This document shows, piece after piece, positions 8,900 to 17,729 of a stretch of 64,000 nucleotides of DNA (within the stretch, counting starts at the first letter, position 1; each line of letters starts with the position of its first letter). The DNA comes from Hyphococcus formosus (lineage in GTDB: Bacteria > Pseudomonadota > Alphaproteobacteria > Caulobacterales > Parvularculaceae): the NCBI RefSeq assembly GCF_046736345.1, contig NZ_CP157210.1, positions 2,356,001 to 2,420,000 of the forward strand, written 5' to 3'. A program made the position numbers and the translations under genes. The notes beneath the pieces are model-generated. The model did not search any database, was not told the DNA's origin, and worked only from the letters and a program-made list of their open reading frames with translations.

Positions 8900-9670
8900 T
8901 CAGCGCGTACGCCAATCACCGAGCGCCGCCTGCCATAGGGTCAGCGCGGCAATTGCCGCTGTATCTGCTCTTAAAATCCGCGGTCCTAGGGTCGCCGGAA
9001 TCACGAAAGATTGTTCACGCAGGCTTTGCCGCTCCTCCGGCGTAAACCCGCCCTCCGGGCCAGTCAGCACACCCCATGATTCAGTTTTGCTATCCAATTG
9101 TGTTAGCGCTTCTAATATTGGTTGCGCCCGTCCCTTTTCGCCGCCCCATTCTTTTTCTGCCTCATCCCCCGCTTCATCGCAGAACAAAAGCTGGCGCTCC
9201 GTATCCCAATCCGAAATCAAGCTTGCCAGCTTGATGGGCTGATGAATGGTCGGGACATTCATGCGCTCACATTGTTCGGCGGCCTCGGTGGCGATGGATT
9301 GAAGCCGTTCAATATTAAGCTTTGGCGCATTGGTGCGCTCTGTGGTCACCGGCACGAAACCCGCGACACCAATCTCTGTTCCCTTTTGCAAAATCATTTC
9401 CAAGGGACCGCGCTTCACCGGCGCGAAATAAAGCGTCAGATCAGGCTCTGACTGCTGGGGCCGCAATTGAACATCCGCAACCGCAATACCGCCGCGCTTT
9501 TTCAATTCGCCAATACGCGCCGAAAACTCGCCATCGCGCCCATTGAATACGCGCAACGGATCACCCTCGGCGCGGCGCAGCACATTGCGCAGATAATGGA
9601 CCTGTTCCGTCGTCAGCGGCAGCGCGCTTCCTGCGGTGATCGGCAAATCAATGTATAGGCGCGGAATCAT
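8900..9670 (-). CDS. rsmE: 16S rRNA (uracil-1498-N3)-methyltransferase
   Basis: A 256-residue SPOUT-class enzyme that methylates N3 of U1498 in 16S rRNA. Signature parts are the N-terminal PUA-like domain (HYLRNVLRRAEGD, LRVFNGRDGEF), the FQKGTEIGV-like segment (MILQKGTEIGVAGFVPV) and the knotted SAM site with LTGPEGGFTPEE and a C-terminal LGPRILRADTAAIAAL. The length is normal. The ATG has AAAGG about 7 bases upstream. It is followed by gshA on the same strand, an arrangement common in alphaproteobacteria. Confidence 0.94.
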   Translation of the reverse strand: MIPRLYIDLPITAGSALPLTTEQVHYLRNVLRRAEGDPLRVFNGRDGEFSARIGELKKRGGIAVADVQLRPQQSEPDLTLYFAPVKRGPLEMILQKGTEIGVAGFVPVTTERTNAPKLNIERLQSIATEAAEQCERMNVPTIHQPIKLASLISDWDTERQLLFCDEAGDEAEKEWGGEKGRAQPILEALTQLDSKTESWGVLTGPEGGFTPEERQSLREQSFVIPATLGPRILRADTAAIAALTLWQAALGDWRTR

Positions 9671-9794
9671 GGGGAACCTTTAGAGAAATTTTAGCGATGG
9701 GAAAACGGCAAATGCGCACAGAAAATTTCATGTTCGTGCGCGTGGTGAACTTATTCCATATGACCTAACCTTTCCTTTTATGCGGGCCCGACTT

Positions 9795-10115
9795 CACACG
9801 TCATTACGGGCCACGACCCGCAATCCACCAACATACGCCAACCCTTCACCCGACCACTGGATCCCGGATCAAGTCCGGGATGACGTAGGAGACGTTTCCG
9901 CTCTCACCTCACGCGTCATTGCGGGCTCCGGCCCGCAATCCACCAACAAGCGCCAACCCTTCGCCGGACCGCTGGATACCCGATCACGTCCGGGATGACG
10001 GCGGAAACGTTTCCGACCTAACCTCACGCGTCATTGCGGGTCGGGGCCCGCAATCCACTAACATACGCCAACCCTCGCCGGGCCGCTGGATACCCGATCA
10101 CGTCCGGGATGACGG
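9795..10115 (+). repeat. Three tandem copies of a 115-bp palindromic intergenic repeat
   Basis: Units begin at 9795, 9910 and 10025, so the period is exactly 115 bases; the third copy is cut at about 10115. Each unit starts CACGCGTCATTGCGGG and contains two hairpins. One is a GCGGG...CCCGC stem and the other a CCCGGA/TCCGGG stem ending GGGATGACG. A CGCCAACCCT spacer separates them. Copies differ at scattered positions. Units of this kind are dispersed in many alphaproteobacterial genomes. Short ORFs across them are in-phase repeat artefacts. The 9671-9794 stretch before it shows nothing else. Confidence 0.9.
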
Positions 10116-10151
10116 CTTTATCACACAGGCGTTGAGCGCTAGAACCCCGGC

Positions 10152-11084
10152 ATGACAAACTCAACGCCCTCAACCCCTGATGCTGCGCCCGGTAACTGGG
10201 TCGATCATACGCCTGCTCAAATCCGCCCTTATCTGCGGTTGATGCGCGCCGACCGCCCGATCGGGACATGGCTATTGCTGATCCCGTGCCTATGGGGCTT
10301 GGCCCTTGCGGCGGCGGCCGGCCATAATGGCAGCTCGTTATTCTGGTATCCGATCTTTTTCGCGATCGGTGCCTTTGTCATGCGCGGGGCCGGATGCGCC
10401 TATAACGATATTGTCGATCGCGATTTCGACGCCAAAGTCGAGCGCACGGCCCTGAGGCCCATTCCTTCGGGTCAGATCAGCGTCAAAAAAGCATGGGCAT
10501 TCCTCGTCTTTCTTTGCCTGATCGGTCTCATCGTTCTTTTGCAATTCAACCAATTCACGATCTTGCTTGGGCTGGCGTCGCTATTATTGGTGGCCGCCTA
10601 TCCATTCATGAAGCGCATTACCTATTGGCCGCAGGCATGGCTGGGCCTGACCTTTAACTGGGGCGCGTTGCTGGGCTTTGCCGCGGCGGCCGGCACGCTC
10701 GCGCCCGCTGCATTCGCGCTTTATGGTGCCGGCATCTTTTGGACCCTCTTTTACGATACGATCTACGCCCATCAGGACACGGATGATGACGCGCTGATCG
10801 GGGTGAAATCCACGGCCCTTCGACTGGGCGAAGCGACGCAAAAATGGCTTATCGGTTTCGCGACCATGACCATTGCGGGATTTATGCTCGCCGGTTTTTT
10901 GATCGCTGCGCATCCGCTTTATTACGCGGCGCTTATTCCCGCGATTGTGCACCTTACCTGGCAGATCCGAACGCTTGATATTCACGACAGTCACAATTGC
11001 TTGAGATTGTTTAAATCCAACCGCGATTGCGGTTTGTTACTGCTTCTTGCACCGATATGTGATCGGATAACGCATCTGATCTGA
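10152..11084 (+). CDS. ubiA: 4-hydroxybenzoate polyprenyltransferase
   Basis: A 310-residue integral membrane prenyltransferase of ubiquinone synthesis that attaches the isoprenoid tail to 4-hydroxybenzoate. Both Asp-rich Mg-diphosphate motifs are visible: NDIVDRDFD (around residue 82) and DTIYAHQDTDDD (around 199). About eight or nine hydrophobic helices are present, with RADRPIGTWLLLIPCLWGL forming the first. The ATG lies just after the 115-bp repeat array, so the promoter must lie within or close to the repeats. The C-terminus FKSNRDCG is typical of the family. Confidence 0.95.
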   Translation: MTNSTPSTPDAAPGNWVDHTPAQIRPYLRLMRADRPIGTWLLLIPCLWGLALAAAAGHNGSSLFWYPIFFAIGAFVMRGAGCAYNDIVDRDFDAKVERTALRPIPSGQISVKKAWAFLVFLCLIGLIVLLQFNQFTILLGLASLLLVAAYPFMKRITYWPQAWLGLTFNWGALLGFAAAAGTLAPAAFALYGAGIFWTLFYDTIYAHQDTDDDALIGVKSTALRLGEATQKWLIGFATMTIAGFMLAGFLIAAHPLYYAALIPAIVHLTWQIRTLDIHDSHNCLRLFKSNRDCGLLLLLAPICDRITHLI

Positions 11085-11135
11085 GTATTTCTAACGTAAA
11101 ACAGGGGCGGCAGAAAAAAGCAAAGGATACGCCTC

Positions 11136-11645
11136 ATGACCAGATTGACCCGTCGGCACATCGCACTAGGCTTATTGGGCACTGTGGCCGGATGCGGTAT
11201 CCAGACAAAGGAAGAAGCCATGGCTAAATCACCTGATCCTTCGACGATTCCTGATTACGAAAAATGGCAACTCTCCAATGACGAATGGAAGAAACGTCTT
11301 TCTCCCGAGGCCTATGCGGTGCTGCGCAAAGAAGCGACCGAACGTCCGCGCACAAGCCCGCTGAATGACGAAAAGCGCGACGGTATTTACGCCTGCGCCG
11401 GCTGCGGGTTCGATTTATTCAATTCCGACACCAAATTTGAAAGCGGCACAGGCTGGCCATCGTTCTGGGATTACATACCCGGCGCGCTGGGCACCAAGAC
11501 TGACCTCAAACTCATTATCCCGCGTACGGAATATCACTGCGCGCGCTGCGGCGGCCATCAGGGACATGTCTTTAAAGACGGCCCTGAACCAACCGGTTTG
11601 CGCTATTGCAATAATGGTGTCGCATTGACCTTTAAACCGGCGTAA
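11136..11645 (+). CDS. msrB: Peptide-methionine (R)-S-oxide reductase
   Basis: A 169-residue MsrB that reduces methionine-R-sulfoxide in proteins. It has the zinc cysteine pairs CAGC and CARC, the GTGWPSFWD loop and the catalytic RYCNNGVAL. The N-terminus carries TRRHIALGLLGTVAGC, a Tat-like signal with a lipobox, so this form should be periplasmic. A second in-frame ATG at 11221 has AAGGAAG 6 bases upstream and would give a 140-residue cytosolic enzyme without the signal. The last 14 bases overlap the convergent gene's 3' end. Confidence 0.93.
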   Translation: MTRLTRRHIALGLLGTVAGCGIQTKEEAMAKSPDPSTIPDYEKWQLSNDEWKKRLSPEAYAVLRKEATERPRTSPLNDEKRDGIYACAGCGFDLFNSDTKFESGTGWPSFWDYIPGALGTKTDLKLIIPRTEYHCARCGGHQGHVFKDGPEPTGLRYCNNGVALTFKPA

Positions 11646-13158
11646 TTTTCGAATTTCTCTTTTCTGCCTCAAGCGCTTTGACCTTTTGATTGAGCGCTTC
11701 GATCAATACCGCATGGATTTCCGCCGTTTCAATCAAACGCTGGATCCATGCCCCCGCGGCCAGACCGGTTGCCGGATCATACTGCGCCTCGTCGGGCATG
11801 GCGGTCAGATGTCGTTTCTCTTTCCAATGACGGGCATAGCCATCAAGGGTTAAGGGGTCATAATTGCTACCGATCCGCGCCTTGAATTTTCGCATTGGTT
11901 CGTGCGTGCGGGTAATTTTCTCCGGCGGCGATAATTCTCTCTCAAGATCATGTTCCGGCGCGCGAATACGGTCCGGCACCAATGCGTCCCATTTCGCGGG
12001 GTCGATCTGTCCATCGAGGGCCTGATCGAAAACATAACAGCTCAAAAGCACATTATCGTCATAGACCGCTTCGGCATTAATCGTGCCCACACCGTGACTG
12101 TTCCCGGTGGGGCTTCCAATCACAACACCGCCATCGGATGCGATCCGCATACGTTCATTCAATCCCGACACGCCGGTGTGAAAACTGAGCGCCGCTGGCA
12201 AATCGCTACCGCTCACCGTGTCATCGACAATGCCGTTGATAAGCGCCGTTTGCCGAAAGGCACCATCCGCGTATCCGCGAAAGGAAAAACCACCCAGCCA
12301 ATCGCCATCAACTAGATCAGCAGGTGATGCCTTACTCCCCCGCGCGCGCCGCTGGATCGAAAAGCCAGCGCTTGTTGGGCTGATGCCTGAATATTCAGAC
12401 AACACAACCAGCGCAAAACCATCATCCTTTTCAAGGTGAAAATCCCCATCCGCCGGGTTCGTTCCTGCTTCGCCCAGAATATGAAACCGTGCGGTGGGCG
12501 TAATGCCCAGCCCCATCCGGACATTTTGCGTATCGATAACGACCGCGTTTTGCCATGACGATCCGTCAGCGGAGGTTTTCAAGTGAAAATTATCATCGCC
12601 CGTAAGACCAAATTCTGCGCGCCCCGACATAGCCGTTTGAAACAGGACCGAGGCCGTATCGCCAACGAGGTTTTTATTGATGATCGCCCGGCAATCACCA
12701 CTGCCGGGGGTGATGTCATCATGACCAAACAAAACCGCATCTGATTTTACCGATAGGCGGTTGATGCTATCCGCCGTAGTATTCACCCCGAAAAGACCGG
12801 CAGTTTCCGCCGCGTCGCCCGAAAGCGTGGTCCAGCCGCTACCATCATAAACGACCAGCAGGTTTTCATCCGCCACCCATGCGCGCATGCCGGCGACCGG
12901 TGAAATCCGCTCCCACGCGCCATCCTGAAACGCGACCACATCGTCATCATCAAATGATGACCACACATCGCCCGTCGGTGTAGCGAGAATATAGATATCG
13001 CCATCGGATGGCATTTCTGGTTCGGCGGCAATCGTACGTGATCGGACGGTCATTTGCGTCAGCGCATCAAGCCGCCTGATCGTCTCGTTCACGGTGACAT
13101 GTTTTTGTGCCTGATTTGGCTGAACATAAGAAAGCGCCAGGCGCGGGGACTGTTCCAT
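11632..13158 (-). CDS. DUF2793 phage/GTA tail-like protein
   Basis: A 508-residue protein that opens with the DUF2793 pattern: SPRLALSYVQPNQAQKHVTVNE, then LDALTQMTV, SDGDIYILATPTGD, and a DGAWERISPVAGMRAWV segment. DUF2793 is found in tail or fibre proteins of alphaproteobacterial prophages and gene transfer agents. A middle region looks beta-rich, like fibre shafts. The C-terminal 130 residues contain a charged segment and a final helix resembling a coiled coil or tail-fibre end. No other phage gene is near it. The start at 13158 is the only ATG close to the motif. Confidence 0.82.
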   Translation of the reverse strand: MEQSPRLALSYVQPNQAQKHVTVNETIRRLDALTQMTVRSRTIAAEPEMPSDGDIYILATPTGDVWSSFDDDDVVAFQDGAWERISPVAGMRAWVADENLLVVYDGSGWTTLSGDAAETAGLFGVNTTADSINRLSVKSDAVLFGHDDITPGSGDCRAIINKNLVGDTASVLFQTAMSGRAEFGLTGDDNFHLKTSADGSSWQNAVVIDTQNVRMGLGITPTARFHILGEAGTNPADGDFHLEKDDGFALVVLSEYSGISPTSAGFSIQRRARGSKASPADLVDGDWLGGFSFRGYADGAFRQTALINGIVDDTVSGSDLPAALSFHTGVSGLNERMRIASDGGVVIGSPTGNSHGVGTINAEAVYDDNVLLSCYVFDQALDGQIDPAKWDALVPDRIRAPEHDLERELSPPEKITRTHEPMRKFKARIGSNYDPLTLDGYARHWKEKRHLTAMPDEAQYDPATGLAAGAWIQRLIETAEIHAVLIEALNQKVKALEAEKRNSKITPV

Positions 13159-13360
13159 TCATAAGGCTCCGTTAACGGCAATAAAATTCACTGCCGGGAA
13201 CCATAAGCCCGCCCCGCCGTTGGTGGATAACTATGCACCGAATGCGGGATAGCGCACGATTTTCATCTTTTTTGATGTAGCGAAAAGCAGTCTTATCAAC
13301 CTATTGGTTCGGGCCGCAGTTCAGTCTATGACGCCCGCAGTGAGTAAAAGGAGAATAACA

Positions 13361-14224
13361 ATGCAAGATGCAAATGGCGGCGTTGCCGAAGAACCAGACA
13401 AGCTAAATGTAGCGGTCACATTTATTCATGGCATGGTGGAGAAAGCGGCGTCTTATCTACCGAGTGTCATTGGCGCGCTGGTGGTTTTGGTCATCGGGCT
13501 TTGGGTCGCAGGCCGCATAAAGAAATTGGTGAGCGCTGGTATTTCAAAATCGGGCCGCATCGATGAAACCTTGGCCGGGTTTCTTTCGAGCCTTGTTCAT
13601 TATGGCCTGATCGCCCTTGTCCTTATCACGACTTTGGGCGTCTTTGGCGTTCCGACCACAAGCTTTGCCGCCGTCATCGGTGCCGCCGGTCTTGCGATTG
13701 GTTTGGCCTTGCAGGGTACGCTGGGGCATGTCGCGTCTGGTGTGATGATGCTTGGCTTCCGCCCATTTGATGTTGGTGATTTTGTCGACGCCGCTGGCGT
13801 TTCCGGCACGGTTAAAAAGATCGGCCTCTTCACCACCGAAATGTCCACGACCGATAATAAAAAGCTGATTATTCCGAACGGGATGATCTTTGATGATGTC
13901 ATCACCAATTATGCGGGCTTTGACACACGCCGTGTCGATTTCCTGTTTGGGGTGTCATATGACGATGATCTCGACAAAGCGATTTCGCTCATCAAGGATG
14001 AGATCGAGAAAGACGGACGCGGCCTTTCGGAGCCTGAACCGGTGATCGCTGTCGATAGTCTTGGCGATAGCTCCGTGAATATTCTGGCCCGTGTCTGGGT
14101 CAATCGCGAAGACTATTTCCCGGTCAAATGGGCATTGTTGAAATCGGTGAAAGAGCGCTTTGATGCGGAAGGCGTATCGATCCCCTATCCTTGCCGTTCG
14201 ATCTATATGGAAAAATCCGAATAG
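13361..14224 (+). CDS. Small-conductance mechanosensitive channel, MscS family
   Basis: A 287-residue MscS-type channel that opens under membrane tension to release solutes during hypo-osmotic shock. It has three N-terminal helices. The pore helix is glycine/alanine-rich (FAAVIGAAGLAIGLALQGTLGHVASGV). The cytoplasmic beta domain follows with FRPFDVGDFV, then IFTTEMSTTDN-like and IPNGMIFDDVITNY segments. The length matches E. coli MscS. The ATG at 13361 has AAGGAG 8 bases upstream; an earlier in-frame start at 13304 has no ribosome site. A terminator follows. Confidence 0.92.
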   Translation: MQDANGGVAEEPDKLNVAVTFIHGMVEKAASYLPSVIGALVVLVIGLWVAGRIKKLVSAGISKSGRIDETLAGFLSSLVHYGLIALVLITTLGVFGVPTTSFAAVIGAAGLAIGLALQGTLGHVASGVMMLGFRPFDVGDFVDAAGVSGTVKKIGLFTTEMSTTDNKKLIIPNGMIFDDVITNYAGFDTRRVDFLFGVSYDDDLDKAISLIKDEIEKDGRGLSEPEPVIAVDSLGDSSVNILARVWVNREDYFPVKWALLKSVKERFDAEGVSIPYPCRSIYMEKSE

Positions 14225-14250
14225 ACGGGCTAAAAATTTAGACCCCACCA

Positions 14251-14279
14251 AGCGCGGCATGAAAATGCCGCGCTTTTTT
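14251..14279 (+). terminator. Rho-independent terminator after the MscS gene
   Basis: Ten-base arms AGCGCGGCAT and ATGCCGCGCT around a GAAA tetraloop, followed by a run of six T. Confidence 0.92.
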
Positions 14280-14377
14280 GTATTATGGGAACGATTTCAC
14301 AATGCGGAATCGAAACTGCAAATTTTTCAAAATCCATTTCCCATGCCGAAATTAAACTCAATAATTCCGTATACGGT

Positions 14378-14409
14378 TTGACTTTGATTTAATTTCGATC
14401 CGTTATCAC
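14378..14409 (+). promoter_or_regulatory. Possible promoter of the collagen-repeat gene
   Basis: TTGACT at 14378 in an AT-rich stretch, with a weak TTATCA-type -10 after 19 bases. It is the best -35 candidate between the terminator and the start at 14479, but the -10 match and spacing are poor. Confidence 0.25.
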
Positions 14410-14478
14410 TCTTCCCGACATTCACCGAATAGGTTTGCGGGGCAGCCGCACATTTATACGCATATGGGAGAGTTTAGT

Positions 14479-15675
14479 ATGCATTCGTACTATCGACTGA
14501 AGATCGCGCTCGCGGCGACCGCATTAACGGCGCTAACCTTGCCGGCCTGCACGTCGCACAAGACACATCGCGTCGCCGCCGTTGGGCCACAGGGCGCTCA
14601 AGGCCCGCAGGGCGAACAGGGACCGCAAGGAAGTCAGGGCCCGCAGGGCGAGCAAGGCCCCCAAGGCGAGCAAGGCCCCGCCGGACCGCAAGGCGCGCAG
14701 GGCCCACAAGGCGAGCAAGGCTCCCAAGGAGAACAGGGCCCTCAAGGCGAACCGGGCAATGACGGCAATTTCAATCTCGGCAATGCGGGCGCATTAGCGA
14801 CAGGCGGATTGGTTGGCCCGAATGGCGTTGCGGGTACAGGGCTTCTCGCCAATACCGGCAAGCCCGGCTCGGCCCCTGTCATTTTGTCAGGCGTACAGAC
14901 CAAATCCGGCGAGACCGTCAATATCGTCGCTGACAAAGGAATGAAAGTTGCCAGATTGGTCGATAAAAAAACGCCGGGCAATTACGAAATTGCCGGCACA
15001 GTCGTCGGTGTTATCGACGCCACCGGTCAAACCCTTATTCAGTCAGGCAATGGCGAAACCTATCTGGTTGACGGCATTCTCGCGGCACCGGGCGCGCTGG
15101 TCACCGCATCGATTGGCGACGCCCACCCGATCGGCAGCCCGGAAGCCGAGCCGTTTTTAGGCGCAAGTATTTTGTCAACGGAGCAAGTTTCCGGTGACGT
15201 GCTGACCGTCGGCCTCGGGAGCGGCGGTGAACTCGTCAATATCGGGGTTGATGGCCTGCCGCACGGATCTGGCATTGCTCATGTCACGGATAAATTGACC
15301 GGTGTACTTGATCACACATCGCCCGCCGGCGGTATCGTTGCGATCAGCGCAGACGCCAATGGTGCCCTCAATATTTCCAGCAGCGTCACAGGCGAAAGCG
15401 GCAGCGACACCATCCTTGATGGCGATCTGAGCACGACGCTTGATGCTGTCATTGGCGATGAGAGCATGATCGCAGGAGAAACAGGCATTCTTGCCGACGC
15501 GCCGATCATCGGCGGTGATGGCGGCGTGATTGAGGACCTACCGATATTGGGCGATCACCTGAATGAAGGCGATCACAGTTTGAGCGGCGCAGTGGGAGAC
15601 ACGGTGCAAGGTCTACTTCCAGGAGAAGAGAGCGATTGTAACCTTGTTGGCGGCCTACTTGGTGGTGGCTGCTAA
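14479..15675 (+). CDS. Lipoprotein with collagen-like Gly-X-Y repeats
   Basis: A 398-residue protein with a lipoprotein signal (basic start, hydrophobic core, LTLPAC; Cys24). Residues 36-95 are 20 uninterrupted Gly-X-Y triplets, mostly GPQ and GEQ, a pattern that can form a triple helix. The rest is Gly/Ala/Asp/Ile-rich, low in aromatics and reads as a long beta-type or stalk-like region, with Cys at the very end. GGGAG precedes the ATG at 14479. It is followed 77 bases later by a TpsB-type outer-membrane protein, suggesting surface display. Function unknown; an adhesin or matrix protein is an inference. Confidence 0.82.
   Translation: MHSYYRLKIALAATALTALTLPACTSHKTHRVAAVGPQGAQGPQGEQGPQGSQGPQGEQGPQGEQGPAGPQGAQGPQGEQGSQGEQGPQGEPGNDGNFNLGNAGALATGGLVGPNGVAGTGLLANTGKPGSAPVILSGVQTKSGETVNIVADKGMKVARLVDKKTPGNYEIAGTVVGVIDATGQTLIQSGNGETYLVDGILAAPGALVTASIGDAHPIGSPEAEPFLGASILSTEQVSGDVLTVGLGSGGELVNIGVDGLPHGSGIAHVTDKLTGVLDHTSPAGGIVAISADANGALNISSSVTGESGSDTILDGDLSTTLDAVIGDESMIAGETGILADAPIIGGDGGVIEDLPILGDHLNEGDHSLSGAVGDTVQGLLPGEESDCNLVGGLLGGGC
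14584..14763 (+). repeat. DNA encoding 20 Gly-X-Y triplets
   Basis: Nine-base units of the form GGCxxxCAG and variants repeat without a break. Gln dominates the Y position and Pro or Glu the X position. The opposite frame also stays open across this stretch because of the repeat, which explains spurious minus-strand ORFs here. Confidence 0.9.
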
Positions 15676-15752
15676 GCGCCGCTCGCGGCCGGACAGTGTC
15701 GCCCTGCAGCTGTCCGGTCGCATTTTTATTTACGCGCGAAATCCTCACCACC

Positions 15753-17369
15753 ATGAAAAAACTTCAATCCCACATTCTTTTGTTTGCCCTGTTGATCGGC
15801 TCGGCCATTGCCGCGCAAACACCCCTCACCGAAGAACGCCTGCGACCCGGTGAAATCCGCGATACGGAAGTGCCCGAAGCTGTTAATGAACCATCATCGA
15901 ATGTAACGGTCAGCATAGAGCCCAAAGACCTACCGCCCATCTTGATACGCGGCATAAAATTCGAAGGCACATCAGTGCCTGCAAATGTTGCCGATGCGGC
16001 TCGGCCCTTTATTGCCAGAACAATTACCAAAGACGCGCTTAATGAACTCGCAGCGGCGCTTACGGCCGCCTATGAGCAATCACCGATAGCACTGTTCACA
16101 ATCGTCATACCGGATCAGGCTTTTGAAAATGGCGTCGTCCGGGTTCTTGTGGCCGAAGGTCATATCGAGAATTTTTCGTTTAGCGGCGAGACAGAAAACC
16201 GCAATCATTATCTGATTACAGCTTATGCGGAGCGTTTGACCGCAGAAACGCCGCTCAGCCGCGCAACATTGGAGCGATCACTTTCGCTCATGAGCGATAT
16301 TCCGGGCGTCGCCGTAAAGCCGACGCTATCCTATGGTAGCGCCCCCGGCGCAGTGCGGCTTGATCTTGCGCTTGATTATAAAAAGCCAACGGTGTCATTC
16401 GGGTTTAACAACCGTACTTCACGGCTCATCCGCGATGGTCAGTTTACGGCGCAAGCCAAAGCCTATCGCCTGTTGCGGGACGGCGATGTCACGAGTCTGA
16501 ACCTGGCCGCGGCAGCGAATTTCAAAGACTCGCGCTATGCGGGGATCAGCCATTCAACGCCCATCGGCGCAAATGGCGTTCGCCTTGATGCGAGCGCCGC
16601 GATTTTGCAATCCCGGCCGAAAGACAGCGTCATCAGCGGCGATGCCCAGCTTTATTCCGGCGGCGTTACCGTTCCGGTTATCCGGTCCTATAAACGCAAT
16701 TTAAGTGTCCGGGCTTCGCTGGATGCAGTCAATAGCGACAATGCCGCTTTCGGATCACTCATCGCCACCGAACGAACACGCGCGGCGCGATTGGCGGCAA
16801 CGCTTTCACTGTTGAGCAAAAAACGCATTGCAAAGCTGAGCGCCACCGCGAGCCAAGGCATCGACATGATGGGCGCAGAAGTCTCGCCCATCATTGGCGA
16901 TAAAACCTATACTAAACTATCAGGGGATATTTACGTCCTGCAAAAAATCGGCAGCGAAGGCCGGTTGACCTTTACCGGCGGCGGACAATGGACCGATGAT
17001 AATCTTCCGGCCAATGAGCGTTTTTCAATTGGCGGCGCGCGTTATGGCCGCGCCTTCTCCGCCGGCCTCATCAACGCCGATCGCGGATTTGGGCTATTGC
17101 TTGAACCGGCCTGGCGGCCATTCAACGGGGATTTCGGCAAGTCCGAATTATACGCATTCATTGATTATGCGCATGCGGATGTTTTTGCACGGAGCGCAAC
17201 GGCGGATCAGTCATATGATCTCGGCTCTGTTGGGGGCGGTATCCGCGCCGCCTACAAAGATAAAGGGTTCATAGAGCTTGAACTCGCCCATCCCTATGAC
17301 CAGCCTGTCCCCGGTTTTGATCAGGACTGGCGGTTCTCGGTCAATTGGCGGCTTGATATCCGCCCCTGA
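15753..17369 (+). CDS. TpsB-type outer-membrane transporter, ShlB/FhaC/HecB family
   Basis: A 538-residue protein with a signal peptide (MKKLQSHILLFALLIGSAIA, then AQTP). A ShlB-type POTRA region follows (PPILIRGIKFEGTSVP and VRVLVAEGHIENFSFSGE), then a 16-strand-type barrel region with alternating residues. The order matches two-partner secretion transporters, which pass a TpsA partner across the outer membrane. No TpsA with a filamentous-haemagglutinin N-domain is adjacent; the upstream neighbour is the collagen-repeat lipoprotein. The ATG at 15753 is chosen because it starts the signal peptide; an earlier in-frame ATG at 15696 does not. Confidence 0.85.
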   Translation: MKKLQSHILLFALLIGSAIAAQTPLTEERLRPGEIRDTEVPEAVNEPSSNVTVSIEPKDLPPILIRGIKFEGTSVPANVADAARPFIARTITKDALNELAAALTAAYEQSPIALFTIVIPDQAFENGVVRVLVAEGHIENFSFSGETENRNHYLITAYAERLTAETPLSRATLERSLSLMSDIPGVAVKPTLSYGSAPGAVRLDLALDYKKPTVSFGFNNRTSRLIRDGQFTAQAKAYRLLRDGDVTSLNLAAAANFKDSRYAGISHSTPIGANGVRLDASAAILQSRPKDSVISGDAQLYSGGVTVPVIRSYKRNLSVRASLDAVNSDNAAFGSLIATERTRAARLAATLSLLSKKRIAKLSATASQGIDMMGAEVSPIIGDKTYTKLSGDIYVLQKIGSEGRLTFTGGGQWTDDNLPANERFSIGGARYGRAFSAGLINADRGFGLLLEPAWRPFNGDFGKSELYAFIDYAHADVFARSATADQSYDLGSVGGGIRAAYKDKGFIELELAHPYDQPVPGFDQDWRFSVNWRLDIRP

Positions 17370-17447
17370 TACACCCTTCCATTGAACCCCTCTCCGATCG
17401 CACCTATTATCACAGGGCGGGGCATTTTTTGCGTTAGGGGTAGGATC

Positions 17448-17729
17448 ATGGCCGATAAGAATTTTCTCGACCGGGTAAAAGGCGGCAGCGGAACAAAAAC
17501 CTTCCTTCAGCTGGTCGTCGTCAGCATCATCGTCGGCGCAATTTTTACGGTTTTAGGGATTAGCCCGCGCGATTTCTGGCGCGGCATATTTGATAACGTC
17601 CAACGGCTGGTCGCGATGTTGGGCGAGAATGTCGGCGAAGTCGCGCTGACCTTATTCACCTATCTGATTATTGGCGCGGCCGTCGTCGTCCCGATCTGGC
17701 TGATTACCCGCCTGATCTCGCGCAAATAA
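17448..17729 (+). CDS. DUF6460 small membrane protein
   Basis: A 93-residue protein with two hydrophobic helices (FLQLVVVSIIVGAIFTVLGI and LFTYLIIGAAVVVPIWLITRL). The first helix is followed by the SPRDFWRGIFDNV segment typical of DUF6460. Function unknown. The ATG at 17448 has GTAGGATC immediately upstream; a longer in-frame start at 17382 would put the ribosome site inside the gene. Its stop is directly next to the stop of the convergent gene with no spacer. Confidence 0.8.
   Translation: MADKNFLDRVKGGSGTKTFLQLVVVSIIVGAIFTVLGISPRDFWRGIFDNVQRLVAMLGENVGEVALTLFTYLIIGAAVVVPIWLITRLISRK

Noticed and set aside
9780..10155. Short plus-strand ORFs across the 115-bp repeats, with proline-rich products repeating the same peptide.
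   Set aside because: They exist because 115 bases and the repeats keep frames open by chance. There is no ribosome site and no family match, and the DNA is palindromic.
14474..14797. Minus- and plus-frame ORFs opposite the collagen repeat.
   Set aside because: They are shadows: the nine-base repeat keeps several frames open. The lipoprotein frame has a signal peptide and a ribosome site.
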